DNA of 17,537 bases from an uncultured Eubacteriales bacterium (GCA_900321195.1 ONVG01000021.1:1-17537), one strand, 5' to 3'. Shown: positions 7,939 to 15,413, numbered from the stretch's first letter. Notes: generated from the letters alone by a model not told the origin. Program-made: numbers and translations.

Positions 7939-8895
7939 ATGTCTGACAAGGACAGTATTTCTAAGAAATATTTACAGGATAAAGAACGTTTTGCTGACCT
8001 GTTTAACTTTTATTTATATAACGGCAGACAAGTGATAGATCCGCAGCAGCTCAAAGAGCTTGATACTACTGCTATTACATTGCCTTATGGACAGGACGGA
8101 AAGATCTCTCCCGTTCAAAAACAGAGAGATATAATAAAAGTAGTCAGCGCTATGGCGGATGAACATTATGAGTATTTATTGTTAGCTGTTGAATTACAGT
8201 CGGATGTACATTATGCAATGCCGCCGAGGAATATGCTTTACGATGCGATACAGTATGTAGATCAGATATATCAGATAACAAAGGCTCATCGTAAGAACGG
8301 AGATAAGCCTTCAGTCCAGGATGAGTTTTTGTCAGGATTTTATAAGACTGATAAGCTTCTTCCGGTTATTACGCTTACAGTGTATTTGGATGCAAAGGAA
8401 TGGGATGCTCCGCGTTCACTTCATGAAATGCTTTTTATGAAAGATGAGGAACTTTTGAAATTTATTCCTGACTATAAACTTAATCTGATAACGCCTGCGG
8501 ATATAAGTGATATGGATTTCAGCAAATTTCATACTGAATTAAGCCCTGTGCTGAAATATCTTAAATATTCACGCAGTAAGGAAAAGCTGAGTGAGATCAT
8601 TTATTCTGATCCTGCATACAGGAGTATATCTCGTGACAGCGCCGAAATGATAAATATTGTAACAAATTCCGCAATTCGTTTAGAACAGGGAAAGGAGAGG
8701 ATAGATATGTGTAAAGCATTAGAGGATATTCGAGCAGATGAAAGAGCAGAAGGCAGAGCGGAAGGCAAGATGGAAGGAATGATAAATACACTTATCAGTC
8801 TTTTCAAAAAGGGAATACTTACGCTTTCACAGGCGGCTGAGGAAGCTAAGATGTCGCCGGAGGAGTTTCAGCTAAAAGCTGCTGAACAGAAATAA
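7939..8895 (+). CDS. Rpn-family recombination-promoting nuclease / putative PDDEXK transposase-like protein
   Basis: About 318 aa, of the Rpn / PD-(D/E)XK 'putative transposase' family common in multiple copies in gut Clostridia. Family signatures are FADLFNFYLYNGRQVI near the N-terminus, then DGKISPVQKQRD, then the nuclease core LLAVELQSDVHYAMPPRNMLYDAIQY. The ELQ there takes the place of the E-x-K of the nuclease motif. The C-terminus has the usual low-complexity RADERAEGRAEGKMEG helix and a short helical tail (LSQAAEEAKMSPEEF). Characterised Rpn proteins are Mg/Ca-dependent DNA nucleases that raise RecA-independent recombination; the function here is inferred from family. Start is uncertain: ATG 7939 matches the MSDKD start I expect in homologues but has only a weak GGA ahead. 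TTG 7924 has AGGAT 8 nt upstream and would add five residues. It is an independent unit, with its own promoter and terminator. Confidence 0.85.
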   Translation: MSDKDSISKKYLQDKERFADLFNFYLYNGRQVIDPQQLKELDTTAITLPYGQDGKISPVQKQRDIIKVVSAMADEHYEYLLLAVELQSDVHYAMPPRNMLYDAIQYVDQIYQITKAHRKNGDKPSVQDEFLSGFYKTDKLLPVITLTVYLDAKEWDAPRSLHEMLFMKDEELLKFIPDYKLNLITPADISDMDFSKFHTELSPVLKYLKYSRSKEKLSEIIYSDPAYRSISRDSAEMINIVTNSAIRLEQGKERIDMCKALEDIRADERAEGRAEGKMEGMINTLISLFKKGILTLSQAAEEAKMSPEEFQLKAAEQK

Positions 8896-8903
8896 AAAAA
8901 TTG

Positions 8904-8942
8904 ACTGCACATGAAATGTTTTGTTTCGTGTGCAGTATTTTT
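8904..8942 (+). terminator. Terminator after the Rpn-family gene
   Basis: ACTGCACATGAAA (8904-8916) pairs with TTTCGTGTGCAGT (8924-8936), including one G-U pair, over a 7-nt loop, followed by ATTTTTG. The long stem makes this a confident rho-independent terminator. Confidence 0.88.
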
Positions 8943-8968
8943 GTTTCGTGGTTTTTTGGATATATTGC

Positions 8969-8997
8969 TTTACAAAATAGAATGTTTATGATATAAT
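8969..8997 (+). promoter_or_regulatory. Sigma-A promoter of the riboflavin operon
   Basis: TTTACA (8969-8974), a 17-nt spacer and a perfect TATAAT (8992-8997) with extended -10 TG (8989-8990). Transcription would begin near 9004, immediately before the FMN riboswitch. Confidence 0.85.
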
Positions 8998-9006
8998 TTT
9001 AGTGAC

Positions 9007-9122
9007 AAAAGCTTCAGGGCGGAGTGAAATTCTCCACCGGCGGTAAAGCCCGCCAGCCTTATTCAAGGCTGATTCGGTGAAATTCCGAAGCCGACGGTAA
9101 CAGTCCGGATAAAAGAGGTTTT
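9007..9122 (+). ncRNA. FMN riboswitch (RFN element)
   Basis: The conserved RFN core is recognisable: CTTCAGGGCGGAGTGAAATT (9012-9031), CGGCGGTAAAGCCCGCCAGCC (about 9038-9058), a variable hairpin, then CCGACGGTAACAGTCCGGAT (9091-9110). The closing helix P1 is formed by AAAAGCTTC (9007-9015) and GAGGTTTT (9115-9122) with a one-base bulge. FMN binding is expected to favour the downstream terminator at 9163-9194 and so shut off the rib genes when flavin is plentiful. The element lies between a promoter and ribD, as in other Firmicutes. Confidence 0.96.
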
Positions 9123-9162
9123 CGGTTACACTTTTGTATAACTGCATTCTTGGTTTTATTAT

Positions 9163-9194
9163 AAGCCCTGCGGATAGCCGTAGGGCTTTTTTTG
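9163..9194 (+). terminator. Riboswitch-controlled leader terminator before ribD
   Basis: AAGCCCTGCGG (9163-9173) pairs with CCGTAGGGCTT (9178-9188) over the loop ATAG, with one G-U pair, followed by a run of seven T. It sits between the FMN aptamer and the ribD ribosome binding site, so it is the expected expression platform. This argues for transcriptional attenuation rather than occlusion of the ribosome binding site. Confidence 0.9.
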
Positions 9195-9219
9195 TGCTTT
9201 TGCTGAAAGGAGGGACTTC

Positions 9220-10347
9220 ATGCAGGAGTTTGAAAAACAAAGAAAATATATGCTCAGAGCAATAGAACTTGCCAAAAAGGGAAAAGGCTTTGCTGCGCCT
9301 AATCCTATGGTAGGCGCCGTTATAGTTAAGAATGACAGGATAATAGGCGAGGGCTATCACAGAAAATGCGGTGAACTCCATGCCGAAAGAAATGCGTTTG
9401 CCTCTCTTACCGAAAGTGCGGAGGGCGCGGATATATATGTTACGCTTGAACCATGCTGTCATTACGGCAGGACACCGCCGTGTACTGAGGCTATAATCGA
9501 AAATAAAATATCCAGGGTATTTATAGGCTCCCGTGACCCTAATCCGCTCGTTTCGGGTAAGGGTGCAAAAATTCTCAGAAAGCATGGTATCGAAGTTGCC
9601 GAGGATTTTATGCGTGAGGAATGTGATGAACTGAACCCGATATTTTTCCATTATATAACGAAAAAAACGCCTTATACGGCTATAAAATTCGCTGTAACGC
9701 TTGACGGGAAAATAGCATCATATACAGGCGCATCCAAATGGATAACCGGTGAAAAGGCGCGTGAGCATGTCCATTCTCTCAGAGGATACTACAGCTCGAT
9801 ACTTGTCGGTATCGGAACAGTACTTGCTGACGATCCTATGCTGAACTGCCGAATTGAAAATTCACATCAGCCTTTAAGGATAGTTGCCGATAAGGATATG
9901 AGGATACCGCTTGACAGTAAGCTTTGTATGACTGCAAGGGAATACCCTTTGCTTATAGCCTGCTGCAATGCTGACAGTGAAAAGAAAAAGGCGCTGGAGG
10001 ATATGGGAGCAGAGGTCGTTATACTTCCTGAAAGCGAAAGCGGAACAGACCTTGCTGCTTTGATGAAGTATCTTGGTGAAAAAGGCATATCAAGCGTATT
10101 TGTTGAGGGCGGAGGCACGATAAATGAATCGCTCCTTCGCAGCGGACTTGCTCACCATGTATATGCTTATATAGCGCCTAAGATAATGGGAGGAAAAGAT
10201 GCTAAAACTGCTGTGGAGGGTATCGGTGCAGAATCACCTGATATGTGTGCGGCTTTGAAAAACAGGAGAATAACCTGTTTTGATGAGGATATACTGCTTG
10301 AATATGACATTGAAGGGGGATTTGGGTTTGTTCACGGGAATAATTGA
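9220..10347 (+). CDS. ribD: Bifunctional riboflavin deaminase/reductase RibD
   Basis: Deaminates 2,5-diamino-6-ribosylamino-4(3H)-pyrimidinone 5'-phosphate, then reduces the ribose side chain with NADPH: the second and third steps of riboflavin synthesis. The 375 aa are the full usual length. The N-terminal cytidine-deaminase-like domain (about 1-145) has the zinc and catalytic residues HAE (54-56) and PCC...PPC (C79, C88). APNPMVGAVIV (26-36) is the family signature. The reductase domain (about 150-375) begins at PYTAIKFAVTLDGKIA and includes the FVEGGGTINESLL segment. A strong AAGGAGGG (9207-9213) lies 6 nt before ATG 9220. This is the first gene of the operon, after the FMN riboswitch. No key residue is missing. 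Confidence 0.97.
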   Translation: MQEFEKQRKYMLRAIELAKKGKGFAAPNPMVGAVIVKNDRIIGEGYHRKCGELHAERNAFASLTESAEGADIYVTLEPCCHYGRTPPCTEAIIENKISRVFIGSRDPNPLVSGKGAKILRKHGIEVAEDFMREECDELNPIFFHYITKKTPYTAIKFAVTLDGKIASYTGASKWITGEKAREHVHSLRGYYSSILVGIGTVLADDPMLNCRIENSHQPLRIVADKDMRIPLDSKLCMTAREYPLLIACCNADSEKKKALEDMGAEVVILPESESGTDLAALMKYLGEKGISSVFVEGGGTINESLLRSGLAHHVYAYIAPKIMGGKDAKTAVEGIGAESPDMCAALKNRRITCFDEDILLEYDIEGGFGFVHGNN

Positions 10348-10978
10348 GGAAATAGGAACTGTAAAAAGTATCGTGTCGGGAGCGAACTCATTTGAACTTA
10401 CGGTAGGCGCAAAGGTCGTGCTTGAGGGCACCGTGACAGGTGACTCTATAGCTGTGAACGGTGTGTGCCTTACAGTTACCAAAATGACATCCGACAGCTT
10501 TACGGCAGATGTTATGCCTGAAACGCTCAGACGTTCGGCTTTGGGAAGCCTTAAAAGCGGAAGTACTGTCAATCTTGAAAGAGCTATGGCGGCAGACGGA
10601 CGTTTCGGCGGTCATATCGTATCAGGGCATATCGACGGTACAGGAAAGATAATAGAAATGAAGCGTGAAAAAAATGCGGTATGGGTGAAGATAGACGCTG
10701 ACAGAAGTATTTTAAGGCTTATTGTTGAAAAAGGCTCGATAGCGATAGACGGCATAAGCCTTACGGTCGCAGAAGTCGGCAGGAGCAGCTTTTCCGTATC
10801 GATAATACCTCACACTGCTGTAAAGACAACTCTTCTTACAAAGAATGTCGGGGATATCGTTGACCTTGAAAATGATATAATAGGAAAATATGTTCAAAGG
10901 CTCATGGAGCCTGTTAATGATGATAAAAAGAAATCTGTTATAACGGAAGAGTTTCTTTCTGAATACGGATTTATGTAA
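10328..10978 (+). CDS. ribE: Riboflavin synthase, alpha chain
   Basis: Dismutates two 6,7-dimethyl-8-ribityllumazine molecules to riboflavin and 5-amino-6-ribitylaminouracil, the last step of the pathway. The 216 aa form two lumazine-binding repeats: the first opens with the canonical (M)FTGIIEEIG, and the second runs from about residue 97 (GGHIVSGHIDG). NGVCLTV and DGISLTV are the paired repeat signatures. Start: the family start points to TTG 10328, with GGGGG (10315-10319) 8 nt upstream; the longer frame from 10280 is not needed. The gene begins 20 nt inside the end of ribD in another frame, so translational coupling is likely. Called ribC in some Firmicutes nomenclature. Confidence 0.96.
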   Translation: MFTGIIEEIGTVKSIVSGANSFELTVGAKVVLEGTVTGDSIAVNGVCLTVTKMTSDSFTADVMPETLRRSALGSLKSGSTVNLERAMAADGRFGGHIVSGHIDGTGKIIEMKREKNAVWVKIDADRSILRLIVEKGSIAIDGISLTVAEVGRSSFSVSIIPHTAVKTTLLTKNVGDIVDLENDIIGKYVQRLMEPVNDDKKKSVITEEFLSEYGFM

Positions 10979-10993
10979 ACGGAGGGATCAATA

Positions 10994-12211
10994 TTGTCAG
11001 ACAGAAAATATAATACGATAGAGGAAGCGCTTGAAGCGCTGAAAAGCGGAAAGCTCATACTTTGTACGGATGATCCGGACAGGGAAAATGAAGGCGATCT
11101 GATATGCGCGGCTGAATTCGCAACGACAGAAAATGTAAATTTCATGGCTAAGTACGGACGCGGACTTATATGTACGCCTATGTCGCAGGAAATAGCGAAA
11201 AGACTTTCCTTGCCGCAGATGGTGTCCGAAAATACAGACAACCATTGTACAGCCTTTACTGTTTCTATAGACCATGTTGATACGACAACGGGAATATCGG
11301 CGGAGGAAAGAGGCTATACATGCCGTGCCTGCGCAGACCCGAATACAAAGCCGTATGACCTCAGACGGCCGGGACATGTTTTTCCGCTTACGGCGAGAAA
11401 AGGCGGTGTTCTTGTGCGGAGCGGCCATACGGAAGCTACAGTTGACCTTTGCAGGCTTGCAGGACTTGCCGAGTGCGGCCTTTGCTGTGAGATAATGCGT
11501 GATGACGGCACAATGATGAGAACGCCTGAATTATGGGGGCTTGCAGATAAGTTCGGTATCTGTTTTATAACCATAAAGTCACTCCAGGACTATATCAGGC
11601 GGCATGAGAATCACATGCAGCAGCAGGCGTGTGCAAAGCTTCCGACAGCCTTCGGAGATTTTAAGATATACGGTTTTGTGAATGATATTACAGGAGAACA
11701 TCATATTGCGCTCGTATGCGGAGAGATAGGCAGCGGAGAGGATATACTCTGCCGTGTTCATTCTGAATGCCTTACAGGTGACGTTTTCGGTTCATCGCGC
11801 TGTGACTGCGGAGAACAGCTCCATTCAGCTATGAGAATGGTACAGAAGGAGGGCAGAGGCATAATTCTGTATATGCGTCAGGAGGGCAGAGGTATAGGGC
11901 TTATAAATAAGCTCAAAGCCTATGAGCTTCAGGAGCAGGGATATGATACGGTCGATGCAAACATTAAATTGGGCTTTGCGCCGGACCTGAGAGAGTACTG
12001 GTGCGGTGCGCAGATATTGCAGAATTTAGGCGTGAAATCGCTTCGTCTGCTGACGAACAATCCGGGCAAGATATACGGTCTTGAAGGCTTTGACTTCAAG
12101 ATAAAGGAGCGTGTTCCGATAGAGATACAGCCCGGAGAGTATGACGGCTTCTATCTCAGAACAAAACAGGAAAGAATGGGTGATATATTCAACAAAATAA
12201 AATTTGATTAA
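10994..12211 (+). CDS. ribBA: Bifunctional DHBP synthase / GTP cyclohydrolase II
   Basis: Provides both riboflavin precursors. The N-terminal domain (about 1-205) makes 3,4-dihydroxy-2-butanone 4-phosphate from ribulose 5-phosphate. The C-terminal domain (about 206-405) opens GTP. The DHBP part shows DDPDRENEGDLI (26-37), RRPGHVFPL (124-132) and SGHTEATVDL (143-152), so the acidic and His residues of this active site are kept. The cyclohydrolase part shows VHSECLTGDVFGSSRCDCG, with zinc ligands C259, C270 and C272, and then EGRGIGL. The start is TTG 10994, 6-7 nt after GGAGGGA (10981-10987). It lies 15 nt after riboflavin synthase and is the second successive TTG start in the operon. Both halves look functional. 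Confidence 0.97.
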   Translation: MSDRKYNTIEEALEALKSGKLILCTDDPDRENEGDLICAAEFATTENVNFMAKYGRGLICTPMSQEIAKRLSLPQMVSENTDNHCTAFTVSIDHVDTTTGISAEERGYTCRACADPNTKPYDLRRPGHVFPLTARKGGVLVRSGHTEATVDLCRLAGLAECGLCCEIMRDDGTMMRTPELWGLADKFGICFITIKSLQDYIRRHENHMQQQACAKLPTAFGDFKIYGFVNDITGEHHIALVCGEIGSGEDILCRVHSECLTGDVFGSSRCDCGEQLHSAMRMVQKEGRGIILYMRQEGRGIGLINKLKAYELQEQGYDTVDANIKLGFAPDLREYWCGAQILQNLGVKSLRLLTNNPGKIYGLEGFDFKIKERVPIEIQPGEYDGFYLRTKQERMGDIFNKIKFD

Positions 12212-12226
12212 AGGAGATAATGCGTT

Positions 12227-12703
12227 ATGAATATCAACATTATTGAAGGAAAAGTAGTAGCGCCGGAGGGCATGAAAGTAGGCATAGTAGCGTCAAGGTT
12301 TAACAGCTTTATAGTTGAAAAGCTTTTGGAGGGTGCTGTTGACGGTCTTGTACGTCACGGCGTTGACGAAAAAAATATTGATGCTGCATGGGTACCGGGA
12401 GCATTTGAGATACCTGTTGTTGCTCAGAATATGGCTGAGAGCGGAAAATATGATGCTGTAATATGCGTAGGCGCTGTTATAAGAGGCTCGACTTCACATT
12501 ATGAGCTTGTTGTAAATGAAACAACAAAGGGCATAGCTCAGGCAAGTCTGAAAACCGGCGTACCCGTACTTTTCGGAGTTATTGCTACTGAAAACATAGA
12601 ACAGGCTATAGAGCGTTCCGGCACAAAGGCAGGAAACAAGGGTTATGACTGCGCTCTCGGAGCAATAGAAATGGTCAACCTTATGAAGCAGATAAAGAAT
12701 TAA
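12227..12703 (+). CDS. ribH: 6,7-dimethyl-8-ribityllumazine synthase
   Basis: Condenses 5-amino-6-ribitylaminouracil with 3,4-dihydroxy-2-butanone 4-phosphate to the lumazine used by riboflavin synthase; members usually assemble as 60-mer capsids or pentamers. The 158 aa are standard length. Visible are VASRFNSFIVEKLLEGA, the WVPGAFEIPVVAQ substrate loop, and GAVIRGSTSHYELV with the catalytic His. The closing GxKGxxCALGAIEM helix is also present. AAAGGAG (about 12210-12216) precedes ATG 12227 by 10 nt, only 15 nt after the ribBA stop. It completes the ribD-ribE-ribBA-ribH set. Confidence 0.97.
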   Translation: MNINIIEGKVVAPEGMKVGIVASRFNSFIVEKLLEGAVDGLVRHGVDEKNIDAAWVPGAFEIPVVAQNMAESGKYDAVICVGAVIRGSTSHYELVVNETTKGIAQASLKTGVPVLFGVIATENIEQAIERSGTKAGNKGYDCALGAIEMVNLMKQIKN

Positions 12704-12735
12704 TAATTGATTTGACATTATGAGGAAGTTTTTAT

Positions 12736-13380
12736 ATGGTTCTGATTTTTGACTATGACGGTACTCTCCACAATACTAAGCATATTTACGGCTGTGCGTT
12801 CCGCAGTGCCTATGATATGCTCGTAAAAGAGGGCTATGCGGAGGAAAGAGTCTATACGGATGAAGATGTTTCAAAATACCTCGGAGTAAGTGCGCCTGAC
12901 ATGTGGAAGGACTTTATGCCGCAGCTTGCAGATGAGGTATGGCAGAGAGCAAGCATGATAATAGGCGGTGAGATGATAGAAGGTGTGCTGAACGGAAAGG
13001 CACAGCTTTTTGACGGCATTACAGATATGCTTGACGAGCTTAAAGCGAGAGGGCTCAAAATGGCGATACTTTCTAACTGCCGTCATGCTTATATGGACGC
13101 TCACCGGAAAGCGCTGGGGCTTGATAAATGGTTCGACAGCTATTTTTGCGCTGAGGATTATGACTTTATACCAAAAGAGGATATTTTTCCGTTCATAAAG
13201 GAAAAATATCCTGATGAAAGCTTTATTATGATAGGCGACAGAGCATCTGATTTCCGTGTAGGAGAGGTAAACGGCTTAAAAACTGTTGGCTGTGCTTACG
13301 GCTTTGGTACAGAGGAAGAAAGAAAGCTTTGTGATATTATCGTAAACTCGCCCAAGGAGCTTTTGAGCCTGGAATGGTGA
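12736..13380 (+). CDS. HAD-superfamily hydrolase, class IA (phosphatase); candidate ARPP phosphatase
   Basis: A 214-aa haloacid dehalogenase phosphatase with all four catalytic motifs. They are DYDGT with D6/D8, LSN with S113, K147 in PKEDIF, and GDRASDF with D168/D172. The long helical insert between motifs I and II (about 15-90) is a C1 cap, as in phosphoglycolate phosphatase-like enzymes. GAGGAAG (12721-12727) lies 8 nt before ATG 12736, and the gene starts 32 nt after ribH with no terminator, so it is probably in the rib operon. The riboflavin pathway needs removal of phosphate from 5-amino-6-(5-phosphoribitylamino)uracil. In studied bacteria this is done by HAD enzymes usually encoded elsewhere. 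Assigning that role here rests on position only; a general sugar-phosphate or phosphoglycolate phosphatase is the alternative. Confidence 0.85.
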   Translation: MVLIFDYDGTLHNTKHIYGCAFRSAYDMLVKEGYAEERVYTDEDVSKYLGVSAPDMWKDFMPQLADEVWQRASMIIGGEMIEGVLNGKAQLFDGITDMLDELKARGLKMAILSNCRHAYMDAHRKALGLDKWFDSYFCAEDYDFIPKEDIFPFIKEKYPDESFIMIGDRASDFRVGEVNGLKTVGCAYGFGTEEERKLCDIIVNSPKELLSLEW

Positions 13381-13402
13381 TTTTTAAACGGAGGTAATAT
13401 TT

Positions 13403-15307
13403 ATGAGAAAAGTTACACTGAAAGCTATATCTTTTATTATGGCGTTTCTTATTATGACAGGTTTTGCATTCGTTTTTTCACAGGGAACACTTATTGCTTT
13501 TGCTAATGCTGCTGATGATGTGGAGCCTTCTTATCGTGAAGGAATTTACGGCGATTTCAAATATTGGGTAGTGTCATTGTCGAACAGTGTTCCGTTTATA
13601 GAGATAGGTTCATATAAGGGAAATAAAAAAGAGGTGGTGATACCTGATAAAATTGAGGAACGATATGTAAGAGGCATTTCTGCATATGCATTTTCTGAAA
13701 ATAATACCATAGAAAAAATATTATTTCCTGATACGCTTTTATATATTGAATATAATGCGTTTGAAGAATGTAAATCTCTTAAAAGTATAGTGATATCTGA
13801 AAATGTCACATCAATAGATGAGGATGCATTTAAAGGCTGCAGCAATCTGAAAATATACGGTAAAGAGGGCAGTTATGCCGAGACATATGCCAGGAAATAT
13901 AATATACCTTTTGTAAAGTATGTTTTTGAAAATGGAGTGACTCTGAATAAAAGCTCTCTGTCATTGACAAAAGGTGATACAGAAACACTTAATGCTGTTA
14001 TTGCGCCTACAGATGCTACAGACAGGTCATTGAGCTGGACAACTTCAGACAGTTCTGTTGCGAATGTTTCAAATGGTACTGTAACGGCTGTGGGAACAGG
14101 AAAAGCTGTTATTACGGTATCTACTGTTAATGGAAAGAAAGCATCTTGTGATGTTTCGGTTAAAGCCGCGTCGGCAATTTCTCTTGACAAAACAGCTTTT
14201 TCCGCACGTTCTGTATTTTTAGGTCAGAGTGTTACTATTTCCTGTAATGCATCCGGCGGAGTTTCACCATATAAATATGCGGTCTATTACAGACTTGGCA
14301 GCGGTTCATGGTATACGCTACAAAACTATAAAACAAATTCAAAGATAAAGTTTACGCCTTCAAAGAAGGGTGTTTATCAGATAAGCATAAAGGCAAAGGA
14401 TTCGGAAGGTACCATTACAAAAAAGTATTATAATATATCCGTTTTTTCTGACAAATATACTCTTGCCAATTCATCTTTTCTGTCATCGGAAAATATAGAA
14501 TTGGGTAACATTGTAAAGATAACTGCAAAGGGATGCGGCGGAACAAATTTTTATCAGTATGCGATATATGTACGAAAGACAGGCGTAGAAAACTGGACTA
14601 CAGTAAGCGGTTATTCTTCAAATAATATCGCCTATTTTAAGCCGGATTCGCAGGGAACTTATGAATTTTCCATAAAAGTAAAGGATAGCGCCGGAAAGTC
14701 AGCAAAGAAAACTATAATGCTGAATGTTTCTGCCGCAAGCACAAAGCTTAAAAATAATTCTGTTATCAGCAGTACAAAGGTGTTTTCCGGTGATGCTGTT
14801 TGTATAGACGCTTATGCGTCAGGCGGATCGGGATATTACATATACGGATGCTATGTTAAAAAGAGCGATGAAAATGAATGGTATGTAGTAAGAGCGTTTT
14901 CTTCCGAAAATCATTTTGTATTTAGTTTGTATGAATCGGGTGTGTATCAGGTTTGTATAAGAGTAAAGGACAGCGGCGGAACAACATCCAAAAAGTATTT
15001 TGATATAAATGTCGATATTGATAATGCAGGTATAATCAACCGTTCAACTGTATCTGCCGGCAGTATCAGACTTGGTGAGTCTGTAAATATGAAAGGCATT
15101 GCGGAAGGCGGAGCAAAGTATTATGAATATGCTATGTATTATCGCTTGAAGGGCGATGAGGAATGGCTGATAATACAGAACTTTGGCGTTAATTCTGAGG
15201 TAAGCTTTACACCTGACACAGCCGGTCAGTATGAGCTTTGTATAAATGTATCTGATTCTGTTGGTGTGAATGATAAGAAATATTTCTCACTCAGAGTTGT
15301 AAAATGA
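13403..15307 (+). CDS. Secreted LRR / bacterial Ig-like (BIG2) protein with four tyrosine-rich tandem repeats
   Basis: A 634-aa exported protein. Residues 1-36 form a signal peptide (basic MRKVTLK, hydrophobic core, likely cleavage after AFANA). About 75-175 is a BspA-like leucine-rich repeat region (VVIPDKI, AFSENNTIEKILFPDTL, AFEECKSLKSIVI, AFKGCSNLKIYG). About 178-253 is a BIG2 Ig-like domain (LNKSSLSLTKGDTETL, WTTSDSSVANV). Four repeats of about 95 residues then run from 259 to 633. No LPXTG motif, dockerin or membrane anchor is visible, so it is probably released or held non-covalently. Such proteins are common in gut Clostridia, often as adhesins or multi-gene families; the ligand is unknown. 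GGAGG (13390-13394) precedes ATG 13403 by 8 nt, 22 nt after the HAD stop. Codon use is more AT-rich than in the rib genes. Confidence 0.88.
   Translation: MRKVTLKAISFIMAFLIMTGFAFVFSQGTLIAFANAADDVEPSYREGIYGDFKYWVVSLSNSVPFIEIGSYKGNKKEVVIPDKIEERYVRGISAYAFSENNTIEKILFPDTLLYIEYNAFEECKSLKSIVISENVTSIDEDAFKGCSNLKIYGKEGSYAETYARKYNIPFVKYVFENGVTLNKSSLSLTKGDTETLNAVIAPTDATDRSLSWTTSDSSVANVSNGTVTAVGTGKAVITVSTVNGKKASCDVSVKAASAISLDKTAFSARSVFLGQSVTISCNASGGVSPYKYAVYYRLGSGSWYTLQNYKTNSKIKFTPSKKGVYQISIKAKDSEGTITKKYYNISVFSDKYTLANSSFLSSENIELGNIVKITAKGCGGTNFYQYAIYVRKTGVENWTTVSGYSSNNIAYFKPDSQGTYEFSIKVKDSAGKSAKKTIMLNVSAASTKLKNNSVISSTKVFSGDAVCIDAYASGGSGYYIYGCYVKKSDENEWYVVRAFSSENHFVFSLYESGVYQVCIRVKDSGGTTSKKYFDINVDIDNAGIINRSTVSAGSIRLGESVNMKGIAEGGAKYYEYAMYYRLKGDEEWLIIQNFGVNSEVSFTPDTAGQYELCINVSDSVGVNDKKYFSLRVVK
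14177..15301 (+). repeat. Four tandem ~95-residue protein repeats inside the secreted protein
   Basis: Repeats at residues 259-347, 354-442, 449-537 and 545-633, with the GG pair recurring at a spacing of 94, 95 and 95 residues. The shared pattern is V/N-x-I-x-x-x-GG, Y-x-YA-x-Y, W-x-x-x-x-x-F/Y, F-x-P-x-x-x-G-x-Y, V-K/S-DS-x-G and K-K-Y-F at the end. It resembles 'triple tyrosine' (Y_Y_Y) or Ig-like beta-sandwich domains. The copies are strongly diverged at DNA level, so they are old duplications rather than recent slippage products. Confidence 0.8.
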
Positions 15308-15330
15308 TACCTTGTAAACAGATATCATTT
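15302..15330 (+). terminator. Weak hairpin after the secreted-protein gene
   Basis: AAATGATA (15302-15309) pairs perfectly with TATCATTT (15323-15330) around a 13-nt loop. The stem is short and AT-rich and lacks a following U tract, so its action as a terminator is doubtful. It is the only candidate end for the rib-HAD-surface protein transcript. Confidence 0.3.
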
Positions 15331-15353
15331 GCATTGAAAATTTTGTATTTTGC

Positions 15354-15382
15354 TTGAATAATAATGTGCATTATAGTATAAT
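15354..15382 (+). promoter_or_regulatory. Sigma-A promoter of the thioredoxin-reductase-like gene
   Basis: TTGAAT (15354-15359), a 17-nt spacer and a perfect TATAAT (15377-15382), with a start expected near 15389. The -10 box is the right half of a perfect palindrome, ATTATA-G-TATAAT (15370-15382). The spacer also contains one arm of the inverted repeat 15360-15413. Confidence 0.82.
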
Positions 15383-15413
15383 CAGAATGTGTTATGTCGA
15401 ATTGCACATTATT
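15360..15413. repeat. Perfect 11-bp inverted repeat flanking the -10 box and transcription start
   Basis: AATAATGTGCA (15360-15370) and TGCACATTATT (15403-15413) are exact reverse complements separated by 32 bp. The left arm lies upstream of the expected start, so this is not an RNA hairpin. The arm centres are 43 bp apart, close to four helical turns, which would suit a pair of operator half-sites on one DNA face or, less likely, an invertible segment. Confidence 0.6.

Noticed and set aside
8986..9651. A 221-codon open frame on the minus strand covering the FMN riboswitch and ribD start
   Set aside because: It runs antisense through a confident riboswitch, a terminator and the RibD deaminase motifs, and the protein has no recognisable features.
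15370..15382. A PerR or Fur box at the palindrome ATTATAGTATAAT
   Set aside because: The half-site order is the reverse of the PerR pattern (TATAAT-N-ATTATA), and part of the symmetry is imposed by the TATAAT -10 box. No regulator can be named.
15360..15413. A classic invertible promoter (invertron)
   Set aside because: The -35 box lies outside the repeats and the arms are short, and no recombinase gene is nearby. Operator half-sites are at least as likely, so it is kept only as an alternative within a finding.
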